A DNA stretch of 64,000 nt from Prauserella salsuginis (GTDB taxonomy: Bacteria; Actinomycetota; Actinomycetes; Mycobacteriales; Pseudonocardiaceae), in NCBI RefSeq assembly GCF_024648885.1, contig NZ_JANBBF010000008.1:558001-622000 (forward strand), written 5' to 3'. The notes beneath the pieces were generated by a model, which worked only from the letters and a program-made list of their open reading frames with translations, was not told the DNA's origin and ran no database searches. The position numbers were made by a program, and so were the translations under genes. Every line of letters starts with the position of its first letter. The stretch's first letter is position 1. Positions 51,893 through 60,894 of the stretch are shown in pieces.

Positions 51893-52963
51893 ATGAGTCA
51901 ACCCCCGGTCGCCGTGGTCGGCATCGATGCGGGAACCACGGCCGTCAAGGCCACCGTGCTCACCACCGACGGCGCGGAACTCGCCACGGCCCGGGCCCCG
52001 GTGCACGTCGCCCGGCCCGGTCCGGCGCAGGCGGAGCAATCGATGACCGAGCTGTGGCACGCCGTGGTCCGCACCGTGAGGGAGGCCCTGGAGACGGCAG
52101 GCGACGTCGACGTCGCCGCCGGCGGCGCAGGTCTCGGCGTGAGCGACCCGGGTCAGTCCTACGCGATCATCGGCACGACCGCCTTCCTCGGAACCGTGCA
52201 CGCGACGAGAGCGGACGTCGGCACCGACGTCGGCATCACGCTGGCCACCGGGCAGGACGGCGCGGTGCTCGAATGCCTCTGCCCGATGTCGGGCACCCCG
52301 AACCTCGACTGGGTCCGCGACCTGCTCGGCCGAGGCGGGCAGAGCTGGGAGGCGCTCGAGGCCGAGGCGCGTGCGGTCTCCGCGGGCGCAGGCGGCGTGC
52401 TGTACCTGCCCTACGGAGCCGAGGCCGGTGAGCGCGCCCCGTTCGCCGATCCGCACGCCTCGGCGAGCTGGCTGGGACTGTCCACCGAGACGACGCCCGG
52501 TCAGCTGCTGCGGGCCGTGTACGAGGGAATCGCCTTCAGCCTGCGGGAATGCCAGGAGGCGCTCGGTGTCGGCGGAACGCTGCGCCTCTGCGGCGGAGCG
52601 GCCACGAGCGGACTGCTGTGCCAGATCCTCGCCGACATCACCGGATGCACGATCGAACGCGCCTCCGCCGCCGAACTCGGCGCGCGCGGGGTCGCCGCCC
52701 ACGCGCTCGCCGCGATCACCGGAACCGAGGTCCAGGCGGCCGCCGCGCGACTGCTCGGCGAACTCGACGTCTTCCGGCCCGACCCCGGCCTGCGCACCGC
52801 CTACGAGACCCGGTTCGCCGCGTTCGTCGCCGTCCGCGACGCGATCCGTCCACATTGGCCCGACCTGCGTGGCCTGCGCGCCCTCGGCGACGACCCGTCC
52901 TCCCCAGCGAGCACGTCCGCCGGGGACGAACACCCGTCCCCCACTCACAAGGAGCTTGCCTGA
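51893..52963 (+). CDS. FGGY-type carbohydrate kinase with internal deletion
   Basis: The 356-residue protein starts with the FGGY phosphate-binding loop VVGIDAGTTAVKATVLTTDG and ends with a full C-terminal actin-fold domain (GVLYLPYGAEAGERAPFADPHASA, LRLCGGAATSGLLCQILADI). Normal family members have about 500 residues. At residues about 74-80 (DVDVAAGGAGLGVSDPGQSYA) the frame jumps from the VAAxGVxxQ strand to the second phosphate-binding region, so about 150-170 residues of the N-domain, with the catalytic Asp, are gone without loss of frame. It is probably inactive or has a new role. It overlaps the dehydrogenase gene by one base. Confidence 0.85.
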   Translation: MSQPPVAVVGIDAGTTAVKATVLTTDGAELATARAPVHVARPGPAQAEQSMTELWHAVVRTVREALETAGDVDVAAGGAGLGVSDPGQSYAIIGTTAFLGTVHATRADVGTDVGITLATGQDGAVLECLCPMSGTPNLDWVRDLLGRGGQSWEALEAEARAVSAGAGGVLYLPYGAEAGERAPFADPHASASWLGLSTETTPGQLLRAVYEGIAFSLRECQEALGVGGTLRLCGGAATSGLLCQILADITGCTIERASAAELGARGVAAHALAAITGTEVQAAAARLLGELDVFRPDPGLRTAYETRFAAFVAVRDAIRPHWPDLRGLRALGDDPSSPASTSAGDEHPSPTHKELA

Positions 52964-53973
52964 TGCCCTCTTCGACCGCCCCGCGCGTTCTCGTCACCGC
53001 CGCGTTCGACCAGCGCGTCGCCGACGAACTGGCGGCCGATTTCGACCTCACCGTGGTCCCGCCGTCCGGCACGGGACGTTCGCTGGCCGAAGCCGGACTC
53101 GACGACGAGCTCGCCGCGGCCGACGCGGTCGTGTGTGAACTCGACGTACTCGACGAGCCGTCGCTGGCGCTCGCCGGGAATCTCGGGCTCGCCGTGTCGT
53201 GCCGGGCGGCGCCGGTCAACGTCGACCTCGAGGCGTGCAGCAGGCGGGGCATCCCGGTGGCCACCACGCCCGGCCGCAACGCCGACGTCACCGCGGATCT
53301 CACGTTCTCGCTCCTGCTGTCGGCACTGCGCAACACCGCCCGTGCCGAGGCGTGGTTGCGGACCGGGGCGTGGACGAGCGACGACGTGTTCGAGCCCTAT
53401 CGCGCCTTCCGCGGTCTGAGTCTCCGCGGGCGCACCCTCGGCATCCTCGGCGGCGGTGCCGTGGGCCGCCGGGTCCTGGCCAGGGCACGGGCGTTCGGCA
53501 TGCGCGTGCTCGTCTACGACCCCTATCTGCCCGCCGACACGTTCGGCGACGACGCCGCGGTCGTGCCGCTCGACGAGTTGCTGGCCGGTTCCGACGTCGT
53601 CACCGTGCACGTCCCGCTGATGGAGTCGACGATCGGACTGCTCGGGGCCGAACAGCTCGCCACCATGCGGCGCGGCACGTACCTCATCAACGCGGGCAGG
53701 GCCGCCGTCGTGGAGGAACAGCCACTGATCGACGCGTTGCGCAGCGGGCACCTAGCCGGCGCGGGCCTCGACGTGTACTGGACCGAGCCGCTTCCGGCCG
53801 ATCACCCGCTCCTGTCACTGCCGAACGTGACCCTCACCCCGCACATCGGCGGCGCCTCGGACGACGTGATCGTCGAACACTCACGGCTTGCCGCCGGTGC
53901 CCTGCGCGCCTGGCGGGGCGGCAGTCCGATCCCGTCGGTCGCCAACGCGGCGACCCTGCCCGCACGGGGCTGA
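52963..53973 (+). CDS. D-2-hydroxyacid dehydrogenase (phosphoglycerate dehydrogenase-like)
   Basis: The 336-residue protein has the NAD-binding GILGGGAVGRRVLARARAFGMRVLVYDP (about 161-188) and catalytic motifs INAGRAAVVEE (Arg), LDVYWTEPLP (Glu) and LTPHIGGAS (His). The N-terminal substrate part has SCRAAPVNVDLEACSRRGIPV. It reduces or oxidises a 2-hydroxyacid with NAD. It is coupled to the FGGY kinase by the TGATG overlap and is probably under the same SorC operator. Confidence 0.93.
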   Translation: MPSSTAPRVLVTAAFDQRVADELAADFDLTVVPPSGTGRSLAEAGLDDELAAADAVVCELDVLDEPSLALAGNLGLAVSCRAAPVNVDLEACSRRGIPVATTPGRNADVTADLTFSLLLSALRNTARAEAWLRTGAWTSDDVFEPYRAFRGLSLRGRTLGILGGGAVGRRVLARARAFGMRVLVYDPYLPADTFGDDAAVVPLDELLAGSDVVTVHVPLMESTIGLLGAEQLATMRRGTYLINAGRAAVVEEQPLIDALRSGHLAGAGLDVYWTEPLPADHPLLSLPNVTLTPHIGGASDDVIVEHSRLAAGALRAWRGGSPIPSVANAATLPARG

Positions 53974-53998
53974 CCCGCCCAGCGGCGGAAGCCGGGTG

Positions 53999-55441
53999 TC
54001 AGCGCGCGGCGGCGGGCGCCTGCGCCCCGGGTTCGAGCGCCCGCGGCGCGGGTGTCAACAGCGCGATCACCCCTGCCAGCGCGGCGGAGAGGCCGGCGAT
54101 CACGAAGATCACGGTGTAGGCGGTGATACCGGGGTATGTCACGCCCCCGACCCGGACCACGATCCCCGCCGTCACGGTGGCGACGACGGCGCTACAGCTC
54201 GACGTGCCGATCGACCGGCACAGCGCGTTGAGACTGTTGGCGGCCGCCGTCTCCGACTGCGGCACGGCACGCATGATCAGCGCGGGAACGGCACCGTAGG
54301 CGAGAGCCGCGCCGATCGCCGGGACGGTGATCACCACGATCACCGCCACCAGCGCGTCGTGCACCGCGACCCGGGCCAGGTTGCCCACGGCGAGCAGCGC
54401 CGTGCCGGCCACGACCGTCACCTTCGGGCCCCATCGGCGGGAGATGACCGCCGACAACGGCGAGAACGCGACCATGGCACCGCCCACGGGCAGTAGTGCG
54501 AGCCCGCTGGCCATCAGCGACAGGTCGAAGCCGTAACCGGTCCCCGCCGGCGCCTGCAGCATCTGCGCGCTGACCATGAACGAGGCGAACATCGCCACGC
54601 CGATCAGCACGGACGCGATGTTCGTCAACAGCACGGCCGGCCGGGCCGACACCCGCAGGTCGACGAGCGGACCTCCGGGCAGGCGCAGTTCGTACCAGCC
54701 CCAGCCCACGAAGATCACCGCGGCGGCCGCAAGCAGGAGCAGCACCTCCGGGCTGGCCCAGCCCCAGGTGCTGCCGCGGGAGACGGGCAGCAGCAGGCAC
54801 AGCAGTGCCGCCGACAGCCCCACCGCCCCGCCCAGGTCGAAGCGGCCACCGCTGCGCACCGGCGATTCCGGCACGAGCATCGCCACCAGTACGAGCTGCA
54901 GCACGGCGAACACCGCCGCCCCGGCGAACAACCAGTGCCAGTCGGCGTACTCGGCGACGAACCCGGTCAGCGGCAGGCCGATCGCCCCGCCCGCGCCCAG
55001 CGTCGAACTCATCACGGCGATACCCGTGCCGACCCGTTCGGGCGGCAGCTCGTCACGCATGATGCTGATGCCGAGCGGGATGACGCCGATGGCGACCCCC
55101 TGCAGGCCGCGCGCCGCGAGCACGACGACGAACTCGCTGCTCACGGCGCCGAGTGCGCTGCCAGCGGTCATCGACCCCAGCGCCACGAGCAACATGCGCC
55201 GCTTGCCGTACATGTCGCCGAGCCTGCCGAGCACGGGCGCACACACGGCGCCGGTCAGCAGGGTGATCGTGATCAGCCACGCGGCGTTGGACGGGGTCGT
55301 GTCCAGCAGGCGTGGGAACTCGGGCAGCAGCGGTACGGCCAGTGTCTGCATCAGGGAAACGGCGATCCCCGACGCGGCGAGCACGGCGACCACGGACCAC
55401 GGCGCGGACGTTCGGGCCACGGCCGGTGTCCTCCGTTTCAC
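53999..55441 (-). CDS. MFS transporter, DHA2-like drug/solute exporter
   Basis: The 480-residue permease has about fourteen membrane segments, with MQTLAVPLLPEFPRLLDTTPSNAAWLITITLL in the first two and GRLGDMYGKRRMLL as the loop 2-3 motif; motif C-like GLGAGGAIGLPLTGFVAE supports antiport (export). The substrate is unknown. It is convergent with the 2-hydroxyacid dehydrogenase and divergent from the CoA-transferase gene. Confidence 0.92.
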   Translation of the reverse strand: MKRRTPAVARTSAPWSVVAVLAASGIAVSLMQTLAVPLLPEFPRLLDTTPSNAAWLITITLLTGAVCAPVLGRLGDMYGKRRMLLVALGSMTAGSALGAVSSEFVVVLAARGLQGVAIGVIPLGISIMRDELPPERVGTGIAVMSSTLGAGGAIGLPLTGFVAEYADWHWLFAGAAVFAVLQLVLVAMLVPESPVRSGGRFDLGGAVGLSAALLCLLLPVSRGSTWGWASPEVLLLLAAAAVIFVGWGWYELRLPGGPLVDLRVSARPAVLLTNIASVLIGVAMFASFMVSAQMLQAPAGTGYGFDLSLMASGLALLPVGGAMVAFSPLSAVISRRWGPKVTVVAGTALLAVGNLARVAVHDALVAVIVVITVPAIGAALAYGAVPALIMRAVPQSETAAANSLNALCRSIGTSSCSAVVATVTAGIVVRVGGVTYPGITAYTVIFVIAGLSAALAGVIALLTPAPRALEPGAQAPAAAR

Positions 55442-55644
55442 TCGATGTCCGGCGCATCACGCACGGGTGAGGACGCCGACGATGTCAGCCGACCGAGTAA
55501 ACAGGTTTCGCCCGCGACCGTGCAAGACGAGTGTTGTGGACCACGCTCGACAATCATGCTCATCATCAGGACAGTTGACCGGAGCGCTTCGGTGGGGACC
55601 TGACTTACAGGTGAACCTGACTGGGAACTCTGGACAGAAGCACC

Positions 55645-55672
55645 TTTCGACCGCGTATCGTTGTGCTAATCT
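55645..55672 (+). promoter_or_regulatory. candidate promoter for the CoA-transferase operon
   Basis: TTTCGA (55645-55650) and TAATCT (55667-55672) are 16 bp apart, about 30 bp before the start codon. The surrounding segment (55600-55700) is clearly more A/T-rich than the neighbourhood. The FadR-type protein encoded in this operon may bind here. Confidence 0.4.
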
Positions 55673-55701
55673 ATCATCACCATTCGCATAGAGGAGACGA
55701 C

Positions 55702-57051
55702 ATGGCGACGGACACCGTCCCCTCCGACGCGCGGCCGCTGGCCGGTGTACGGGTGATCGAACTCGGCTCGATGTACGCGGCGCCGACGACCGGCCGCATG
55801 CTGCGCGACTTCGGTGCCGATGTCGTCAAGGTCGAGGACCCGTCCGCCGGTGATTTCGCCCGGCAGTGGCAGCCGGCCCACAACGGCACCGCCATCGGGT
55901 TCGCCCGGCTGAACTCGGGCAAGCGCTCCGTCGGCATCGATCTGCGCACCCCGCGCGGCCGCGACGTGGTGATGCCGCTGATCGACGAGGCGGACGTGCT
56001 TATCGAGAACTTCCGCCCGGGACGGCTCGAGAGCTGGGGCATGGGCTTCGACGACCTCGCCGCGCGCAATCCGCGCCTGGTGATGACCCGGGTCAGCGGG
56101 TTCGGTCAGACCGGCCCGTACCGCGAGCGTCCCGGTTTCGGCACGGTGGCCGAGACGGCCAGCGGCTACGCGTTCCTCAACGGCTGGCCGGAGACTCCGC
56201 CGACCGCTCCCCCGTTCGGCTTCGCCGATTCGATCGCCGGCATCTCGGCCGCGTTCGGCACGGCGATGGCGCTGTACCGCCGTGAGCTGTCGGGACACGG
56301 TTCGGAGGTCGACGTCGCGCTGTACGAACCGCTGATGTTCATCCTCGGCGACGCGGTGCTGAACTACACCTCGTCCGGCACGATCATGCAGCGGCACGGC
56401 AACGCCTCGGGTGCGGCCTCGCCGCGCGGGATCTACCAAGCCGGCGACGGCGGCTGGCTGTCGATCGCCGCGTCCAACCAGGCCATCGCGATGCGCCTGT
56501 TCGACGCCATGGGCATGCCGGAGCTGAAGACCGACGACCGGTACGCCACCAACACGGCGCGCATGGCCAACAACGAGTCGCTGCAGGCGCTCGTACGCGA
56601 GTGGATCGGCGCGCGGTCCCGCGACGAGGCGTTGGCGATCCTCGACGAGCACGAGGTCGTGTCGGCGGCGGTCAACGACGCGAGCGACATCGCGGCGGAT
56701 CCGCACTTCCTGCAGCGCACGCTTGTCGACCTCGCGGGAAGCGCCCTCGGCCCCGCCATGATGCCGGGGCCGATCCTGCACGTACGCGACACCGACCGGC
56801 CCGTCTACGAGGGCGTGCCCGCGGTCGGCGAGCACACGGGCCAGGTGCTGGCGGGGGAATTGGGCATGCCGGCGGACGCGCTTTCCGCGTTGGCGGCCGA
56901 CGGGGTGATCGGCGCCGTAGCCGGCGAGACGCCCGGCACCGGCGCGGACCCCAGCGGTGCGGCTGCGGCCACTGCGGGCGGGACCGCCCGAGCCGGCGCG
57001 CACACCGGTGGCGCGGACGCCGGCGGGGTGGCAGCCAGCGGGGCGGCGTGA
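55702..57051 (+). CDS. CaiB/BaiF type III CoA-transferase
   Basis: The 449-residue protein has GVRVIELGSMYAAPTTGRMLRDFGADVVKVEDP, the region KRSVGIDLRTPRGRD and the active-site region with FGTVAETASGYAFLNGWP, where Glu takes the place of the usual Asp and needs checking. The last 50 residues form an Ala/Gly/Thr-rich tail (GTGADPSGAAAATAGG) outside the fold, probably a recent extension. The ATG at 55702 has AGAGGAGA upstream. It overlaps the FadR-type regulator by one base, so both form an operon. Confidence 0.92.
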   Translation: MATDTVPSDARPLAGVRVIELGSMYAAPTTGRMLRDFGADVVKVEDPSAGDFARQWQPAHNGTAIGFARLNSGKRSVGIDLRTPRGRDVVMPLIDEADVLIENFRPGRLESWGMGFDDLAARNPRLVMTRVSGFGQTGPYRERPGFGTVAETASGYAFLNGWPETPPTAPPFGFADSIAGISAAFGTAMALYRRELSGHGSEVDVALYEPLMFILGDAVLNYTSSGTIMQRHGNASGAASPRGIYQAGDGGWLSIAASNQAIAMRLFDAMGMPELKTDDRYATNTARMANNESLQALVREWIGARSRDEALAILDEHEVVSAAVNDASDIAADPHFLQRTLVDLAGSALGPAMMPGPILHVRDTDRPVYEGVPAVGEHTGQVLAGELGMPADALSALAADGVIGAVAGETPGTGADPSGAAAATAGGTARAGAHTGGADAGGVAASGAA

Positions 57052-57788
57052 TGACACAGCCGCTCCGGCCGCGCAAGACGGCCATGCTCGTCGCGCAGCG
57101 GATCGTCGCCGACATCCACGAGCGTGGCAACACGGTCGGCGAACGGCTGCCGCCGGAGCGGGTCATGCTCGACGAATACGCCGTGGGACGCGGCACGCTC
57201 CGGGAGTCGCTCCGCTTCCTCGAACTGCAGGGCGTGATCTCGCTGCGGCCCGGCCCCGGCGGCGGGCCGGTGGTGGAACAACCGGACGCCTCGAGCCTGG
57301 CGACAGCGCTGACGCTGCTGCTGCAGTTCGAGAACGCCCCGTTCCGCACGATCGCGGAGGCACGGACGGGCCTGGAGCCGATGATGGCGCAGCTGGCCGC
57401 CGAGCGGATCGGAGACGAGTCGCTGGGCCAGCTGAAACTCAGCGTCGACACCATGTACGCGCAGCTGGACGACCAGCACGTGTTCCTCGCCGAGAACAAG
57501 CGGTTCCACGACATCATCGCCCACGGCAGCGGCAACGCGATGTTCGGCTACCTCGTCGACGCCCTGCTCGGCATCCTCGACGGGTCGGCGATCGGCATCG
57601 ACTACCCGAAGGTGCGGCGCACCGCGGTACACAAGGCGCACCTGCGGATCTACGAGGCGATCGCGACCCGCGACCCGCAGGCGTCCTCGGCCGCGATGGC
57701 GCACCATATCGAGGAGTACGTCCGGTACGCCGAACGCAAGTTCCCCGACATCCTCGCCGCACCGATCACCTGGACGCAGCTGACCTGA
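57051..57788 (+). CDS. GntR family regulator, FadR/FCD type
   Basis: The 245-residue protein has a GntR winged helix (LVAQRIVADIHERGNTVGERLPPERVMLDEYAVGRGTLRESLRFLE, about 13-58) and an FCD ligand domain with the metal-binding His residues in NKRFHDIIAHGSGN and HKAHLRIYEAI and HHIEEY. It probably senses an organic acid or acyl-CoA and controls the CoA-transferase operon it belongs to. It starts at ATG 57051 (or GTG 57048). Confidence 0.93.
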   Translation: MTQPLRPRKTAMLVAQRIVADIHERGNTVGERLPPERVMLDEYAVGRGTLRESLRFLELQGVISLRPGPGGGPVVEQPDASSLATALTLLLQFENAPFRTIAEARTGLEPMMAQLAAERIGDESLGQLKLSVDTMYAQLDDQHVFLAENKRFHDIIAHGSGNAMFGYLVDALLGILDGSAIGIDYPKVRRTAVHKAHLRIYEAIATRDPQASSAAMAHHIEEYVRYAERKFPDILAAPITWTQLT

Positions 57789-57918
57789 GGGCCGCGACGT
57801 TGTCGCGCCCCCTGCACACCGTCAAGCCGGCAGTCCCAGCACTGCTCGACCGTCCCTGATCGTCGCCGCGCCACTCGACGCGGCGCCCACGCGCACGGGT
57901 CTCGTCGCGAGTGCGAGC

Positions 57919-57957
57919 CTCAGCGCCACGTCTCGGCACCACGTCTCAGCGCCACGG
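57919..57957. repeat. 13-bp tandem repeat, three units, spanning a stop codon
   Basis: CTCAGCGCCACGT (57919-57931), CTCGGCACCACGT (57932-57944) and CTCAGCGCCACGG (57945-57957). The stop codon of the minus-strand amidohydrolase (57946-57948) lies at the head of the third unit. Confidence 0.8.
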
Positions 57958-58758
57958 TGAGTCGATGTCCAGTACGCGGGCGAGGGTGCCGCCGAGCACG
58001 GACTTCGTCTCGTCGTCGGTGAGCCCGAGGGCGTCGATGGCGGCGATCTCGGCACCCGGGTCGGCCATCGGCCAGTCGGAGCCGAACACGATCCGTTCCG
58101 CGCCGTGGTTGCGGATCAGCCTGCGCACCCGTTCCGGGCGGAGCGTGTTCAATCCGGGCGGCCACGACGTCTCCAGCACCACGTCGGCGCCGGAGAGCAT
58201 CTCCTCGGCGTCGTCGAGGATCTTGTAGCCGCCGAAGTGGCAGGCCATCAGTCGCAGTTCGGGGAACTGTTCGGCGATGTCGGCGATCATCCGCGGACTG
58301 GAGAGGTTGTTGGTGCGGGCGTCGGCACTGCCGGCGCCGACGTGGGTGATCACGGCGATGTCCGGGCCGAACGCCTCGAGGATCGACCACAGCCGCGGAT
58401 CGTCGAGCGCGTAGTTCTGGAACAGCGGATGGATCTTCACGGCGCGGATGCCGTGCCGGCGCAGGCTCGCCAGGTTCTCCTCGACCGACAGGTCCACGTG
58501 GACCGTGCCGACCGCGACATGGCGGTCGCTGGCCGTTCCGGCGACGAACCGGTTGACCGAGTCGACGTGCCTCGCCTCGGCCGCGATCCCCAGACAACAG
58601 CTCATGTCGACGCCACTGCCCGCCATGGTGGAGGTCAGGCCGCCGACGGTGCCGTCGCCGCGCGGGGTCAGCCCGGGCAGCCGGTTACCCGCGAGAGCCG
58701 CCGCGGCGATCTTGTCGGGCCAGACGTGCGTGTGCGCATCGATGATCATGGCTGTCAC
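57946..58758 (-). CDS. amidohydrolase family protein (ACMSD/decarboxylase type)
   Basis: The 270-residue TIM-barrel enzyme has the metal motif MIIDAHTHVWPDKI at its N-terminus, then IRAVKIHPLFQNYALDDP, AVITHVGAGS, ACHFGGYKI and the catalytic Asp in IVFGSDWPMADP. It fits the amidohydrolase-2 group of decarboxylases, hydrolases and lactonases. GTG 58758 lies in a 4-bp overlap with the SDR gene; ATG 58749 is an alternative start. It probably acts on a ring-cleavage or dicarboxylic intermediate of the same pathway (inference). Confidence 0.9.
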   Translation of the reverse strand: MTAMIIDAHTHVWPDKIAAAALAGNRLPGLTPRGDGTVGGLTSTMAGSGVDMSCCLGIAAEARHVDSVNRFVAGTASDRHVAVGTVHVDLSVEENLASLRRHGIRAVKIHPLFQNYALDDPRLWSILEAFGPDIAVITHVGAGSADARTNNLSSPRMIADIAEQFPELRLMACHFGGYKILDDAEEMLSGADVVLETSWPPGLNTLRPERVRRLIRNHGAERIVFGSDWPMADPGAEIAAIDALGLTDDETKSVLGGTLARVLDIDSPWR

Positions 58759-59504
58759 AACTTTCCGGATTCACCGCCGTCGACCACGAAGACCGAGCCC
58801 GTGGTGAACGGCGAGCGGGCGGACACGAGCAGGCAGACGAGCGGCATCAGTTCCTCCGCCTCGGCCATGCGGCCGGCTGGGATCTTCTTGACCCGCCGGG
58901 CCAGCAGATCGGGCGATTCGAGCACGGCGCTCTGCGCATCGGTCGCGAATGCTCCCGGCGCAATGCAGTTGACCTGCACTCCCTTGCCCGCCCACTCGGC
59001 GGCGAGGGATTCGGTCATTCGCACGACGGCGCCCTTGGACGTCGAATAGCCGACCAGGTGCGGTTTGCCGCGCACTCCCGTGGTGGAGGCGACGTTGACG
59101 ATGCGGCCGCTCCCCTGGGCGATCATGTGCCTGCCCGCAGCCTGGGCCAGCAGCATCGGCGCGATCACGTTGACGGCCATGGTCTCCTTCCACACACCCG
59201 GATCCTGGTCGACGAACTTGCCCGCGGGCGCGATGCCCGCGTTGTTGACGAGCGCGTCGATCCGGCCGTGCCGGGCCACCACGGTCTCGACGAGGGCAGT
59301 GACCGCGTCCTCGTCGCGCATGTCGACCGCTTCCGCGGTGATCCGCCCCTTCCCGCGTGCGGCGACCTCGGCGAGACTGCCGGTGCTGCGCGCGGCGGCC
59401 ACCACGGACGCCCCTTCCGCGGCGAGCGTCGTCGCCATCGCCGCGCCCAGCCCGCGGCTGGCACCGGTGACGAGCATGACGGCGCCGTCCAGTCCGAAGT
59501 CCAT
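58755..59504 (-). CDS. short-chain dehydrogenase/reductase (SDR, FabG-like)
   Basis: The 249-residue classical SDR has TGASRGLG, VDMRDEDAV, NNAGIAPAG, the catalytic Ser in NVASTTGVRG and YSTSK (YxxxK), and ends VFVVDGGESGKL. The sequence AAARSTGS after the second strand suggests NADP(H). It probably reduces or oxidises a 3-oxoacyl intermediate. It is coupled to the amidohydrolase (overlap) and its start abuts the stop codon of the acyl-CoA dehydrogenase, so three genes form an operon. Confidence 0.93.
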   Translation of the reverse strand: MDFGLDGAVMLVTGASRGLGAAMATTLAAEGASVVAAARSTGSLAEVAARGKGRITAEAVDMRDEDAVTALVETVVARHGRIDALVNNAGIAPAGKFVDQDPGVWKETMAVNVIAPMLLAQAAGRHMIAQGSGRIVNVASTTGVRGKPHLVGYSTSKGAVVRMTESLAAEWAGKGVQVNCIAPGAFATDAQSAVLESPDLLARRVKKIPAGRMAEAEELMPLVCLLVSARSPFTTGSVFVVDGGESGKL

Positions 59505-60674
59505 TCAGGACACCTGCTTTCCGGCCTGCTTCTTCGCGGCCTCCTTGCCGAGCCTGCGGGCGAGCGAGTCGAGCAGCACCTCGGTCGCCCCTTCGTACAC
59601 GCGCAGCGGGCGCGCGTTGCGATACAGCCGTTCGATCTTCGAACCGCGTACCAAGCCGAACCGGCCCATGCTCTGCACCGCACGGTCGGCCGCGCGGCCC
59701 GCCGCCTCGGTGGCCACGACCTTCGCGATCGACGAGTAGTCCAGGTGCGACAGCGGATCGGTCCTGGCGAGCGATGCGGCGCGGTAGGTCATCGCCCGGG
59801 CACTCTCGACGTCGGCCCACGAGGAGGCGATGTTCTGCCCGACCGCGCCCAGTTCGAGCAGCGGCCTGCCGAACTGGGTCCGCGTCGTGGCGTGCGCGGT
59901 CGCCTCGTCGACCGCGGCCTGCCCGAGTCCGACGCCCGATCCGGCCACGGTCACCCGGAACACGGCGAGGGTCTGCAGCATCAGCGAGAACGCCTTGCCG
60001 GGCTCGCCCAGCCGGTTCGCCTCCGGCACCACCACGTCGTCGAACGTCAGCTCGCCGAGGATGTGCGGGGCGATGATGTCGGCACCCCGCTCGGTCTTCA
60101 GTCCCGCCGACGACGCGGGCACCAGCACCATCGAGTAGCCGTCGTCCTCCTTGCCGAGCACGCAGTAGAACGACGCGGCGCCGCCGTTGGTGATGAACGA
60201 CTTGCGGCCGCGCACCACGAGATCACCGCCGCGGCGTTCGATCGTCGTCGTGATCGCGCGCAGGTCCGAGCCGACGTCCGGTTCGGTCAGCGCCAGCCCG
60301 GCGATCGCCTCGAGCGCCGCGACCTTCGGCAACCACTCGGCCTTCAGGTCCTCCGCGCCGCCGACCGACAGCGAGTAGCTGCCCACGCCCTGCATCCCGA
60401 ACAGCGAGTCCAGATGCGCCGAGCTGTACATCAGCGCTTCCCGGACCACGGCGATGGACAGCGGGTCGAGCGTCTCGGACTCCCCGCCGTGGGCCGCGGG
60501 AACGACCTGCCTGGCCAGACCCGATTCCCGGAGCACGGCGGCGGTCCGCTCGTGCACGCCGGGACATTCGTCCGCCTCGGCGGCGAACGGGTCGACGGCC
60601 GCGGCCACCTCACGGGCCACCTGCTGAATTCTGCGGTGCCCGTCGGACAGGTCGAACAACTGCTCGGAAGCCAC
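59505..60674 (-). CDS. acyl-CoA dehydrogenase
   Basis: The 389-residue protein has MQGVGSYSLSVGG, GLALTEPDVGSDLRAITTTIERRG, LVVRGRKSFITNGGAASFY and the C-terminal RFGLVRGSKIERLYRNARPLRVYEGATEVLLDSLARR. GTG 60674 lies behind AAAGGCGAG; an upstream ATG would give unrelated residues. It oxidises an acyl-CoA with FAD. It starts the operon that continues with SDR and amidohydrolase. Confidence 0.92.
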   Translation of the reverse strand: MASEQLFDLSDGHRRIQQVAREVAAAVDPFAAEADECPGVHERTAAVLRESGLARQVVPAAHGGESETLDPLSIAVVREALMYSSAHLDSLFGMQGVGSYSLSVGGAEDLKAEWLPKVAALEAIAGLALTEPDVGSDLRAITTTIERRGGDLVVRGRKSFITNGGAASFYCVLGKEDDGYSMVLVPASSAGLKTERGADIIAPHILGELTFDDVVVPEANRLGEPGKAFSLMLQTLAVFRVTVAGSGVGLGQAAVDEATAHATTRTQFGRPLLELGAVGQNIASSWADVESARAMTYRAASLARTDPLSHLDYSSIAKVVATEAAGRAADRAVQSMGRFGLVRGSKIERLYRNARPLRVYEGATEVLLDSLARRLGKEAAKKQAGKQVS

Positions 60675-60894
60675 TGTCTCTCGCCTTTCACTAGTGCGCA
60701 TGTGTTGTGGGCAGTGACGAGGTCGCGCTCGCCCGCACGTCCGCCGGCCCGCGCCGCCGCGGATTCTCAGCGTGGCTCCGGCGAGGACAGCGACGACGTG
60801 GTGAATCGGCATTCATGAGGCGTCGATCCCGGAGCCATAGCCTCGGTGAGGTTCTGCCACCCGCGCTGCTACGCAAGCCTGGCAACAACATTCT

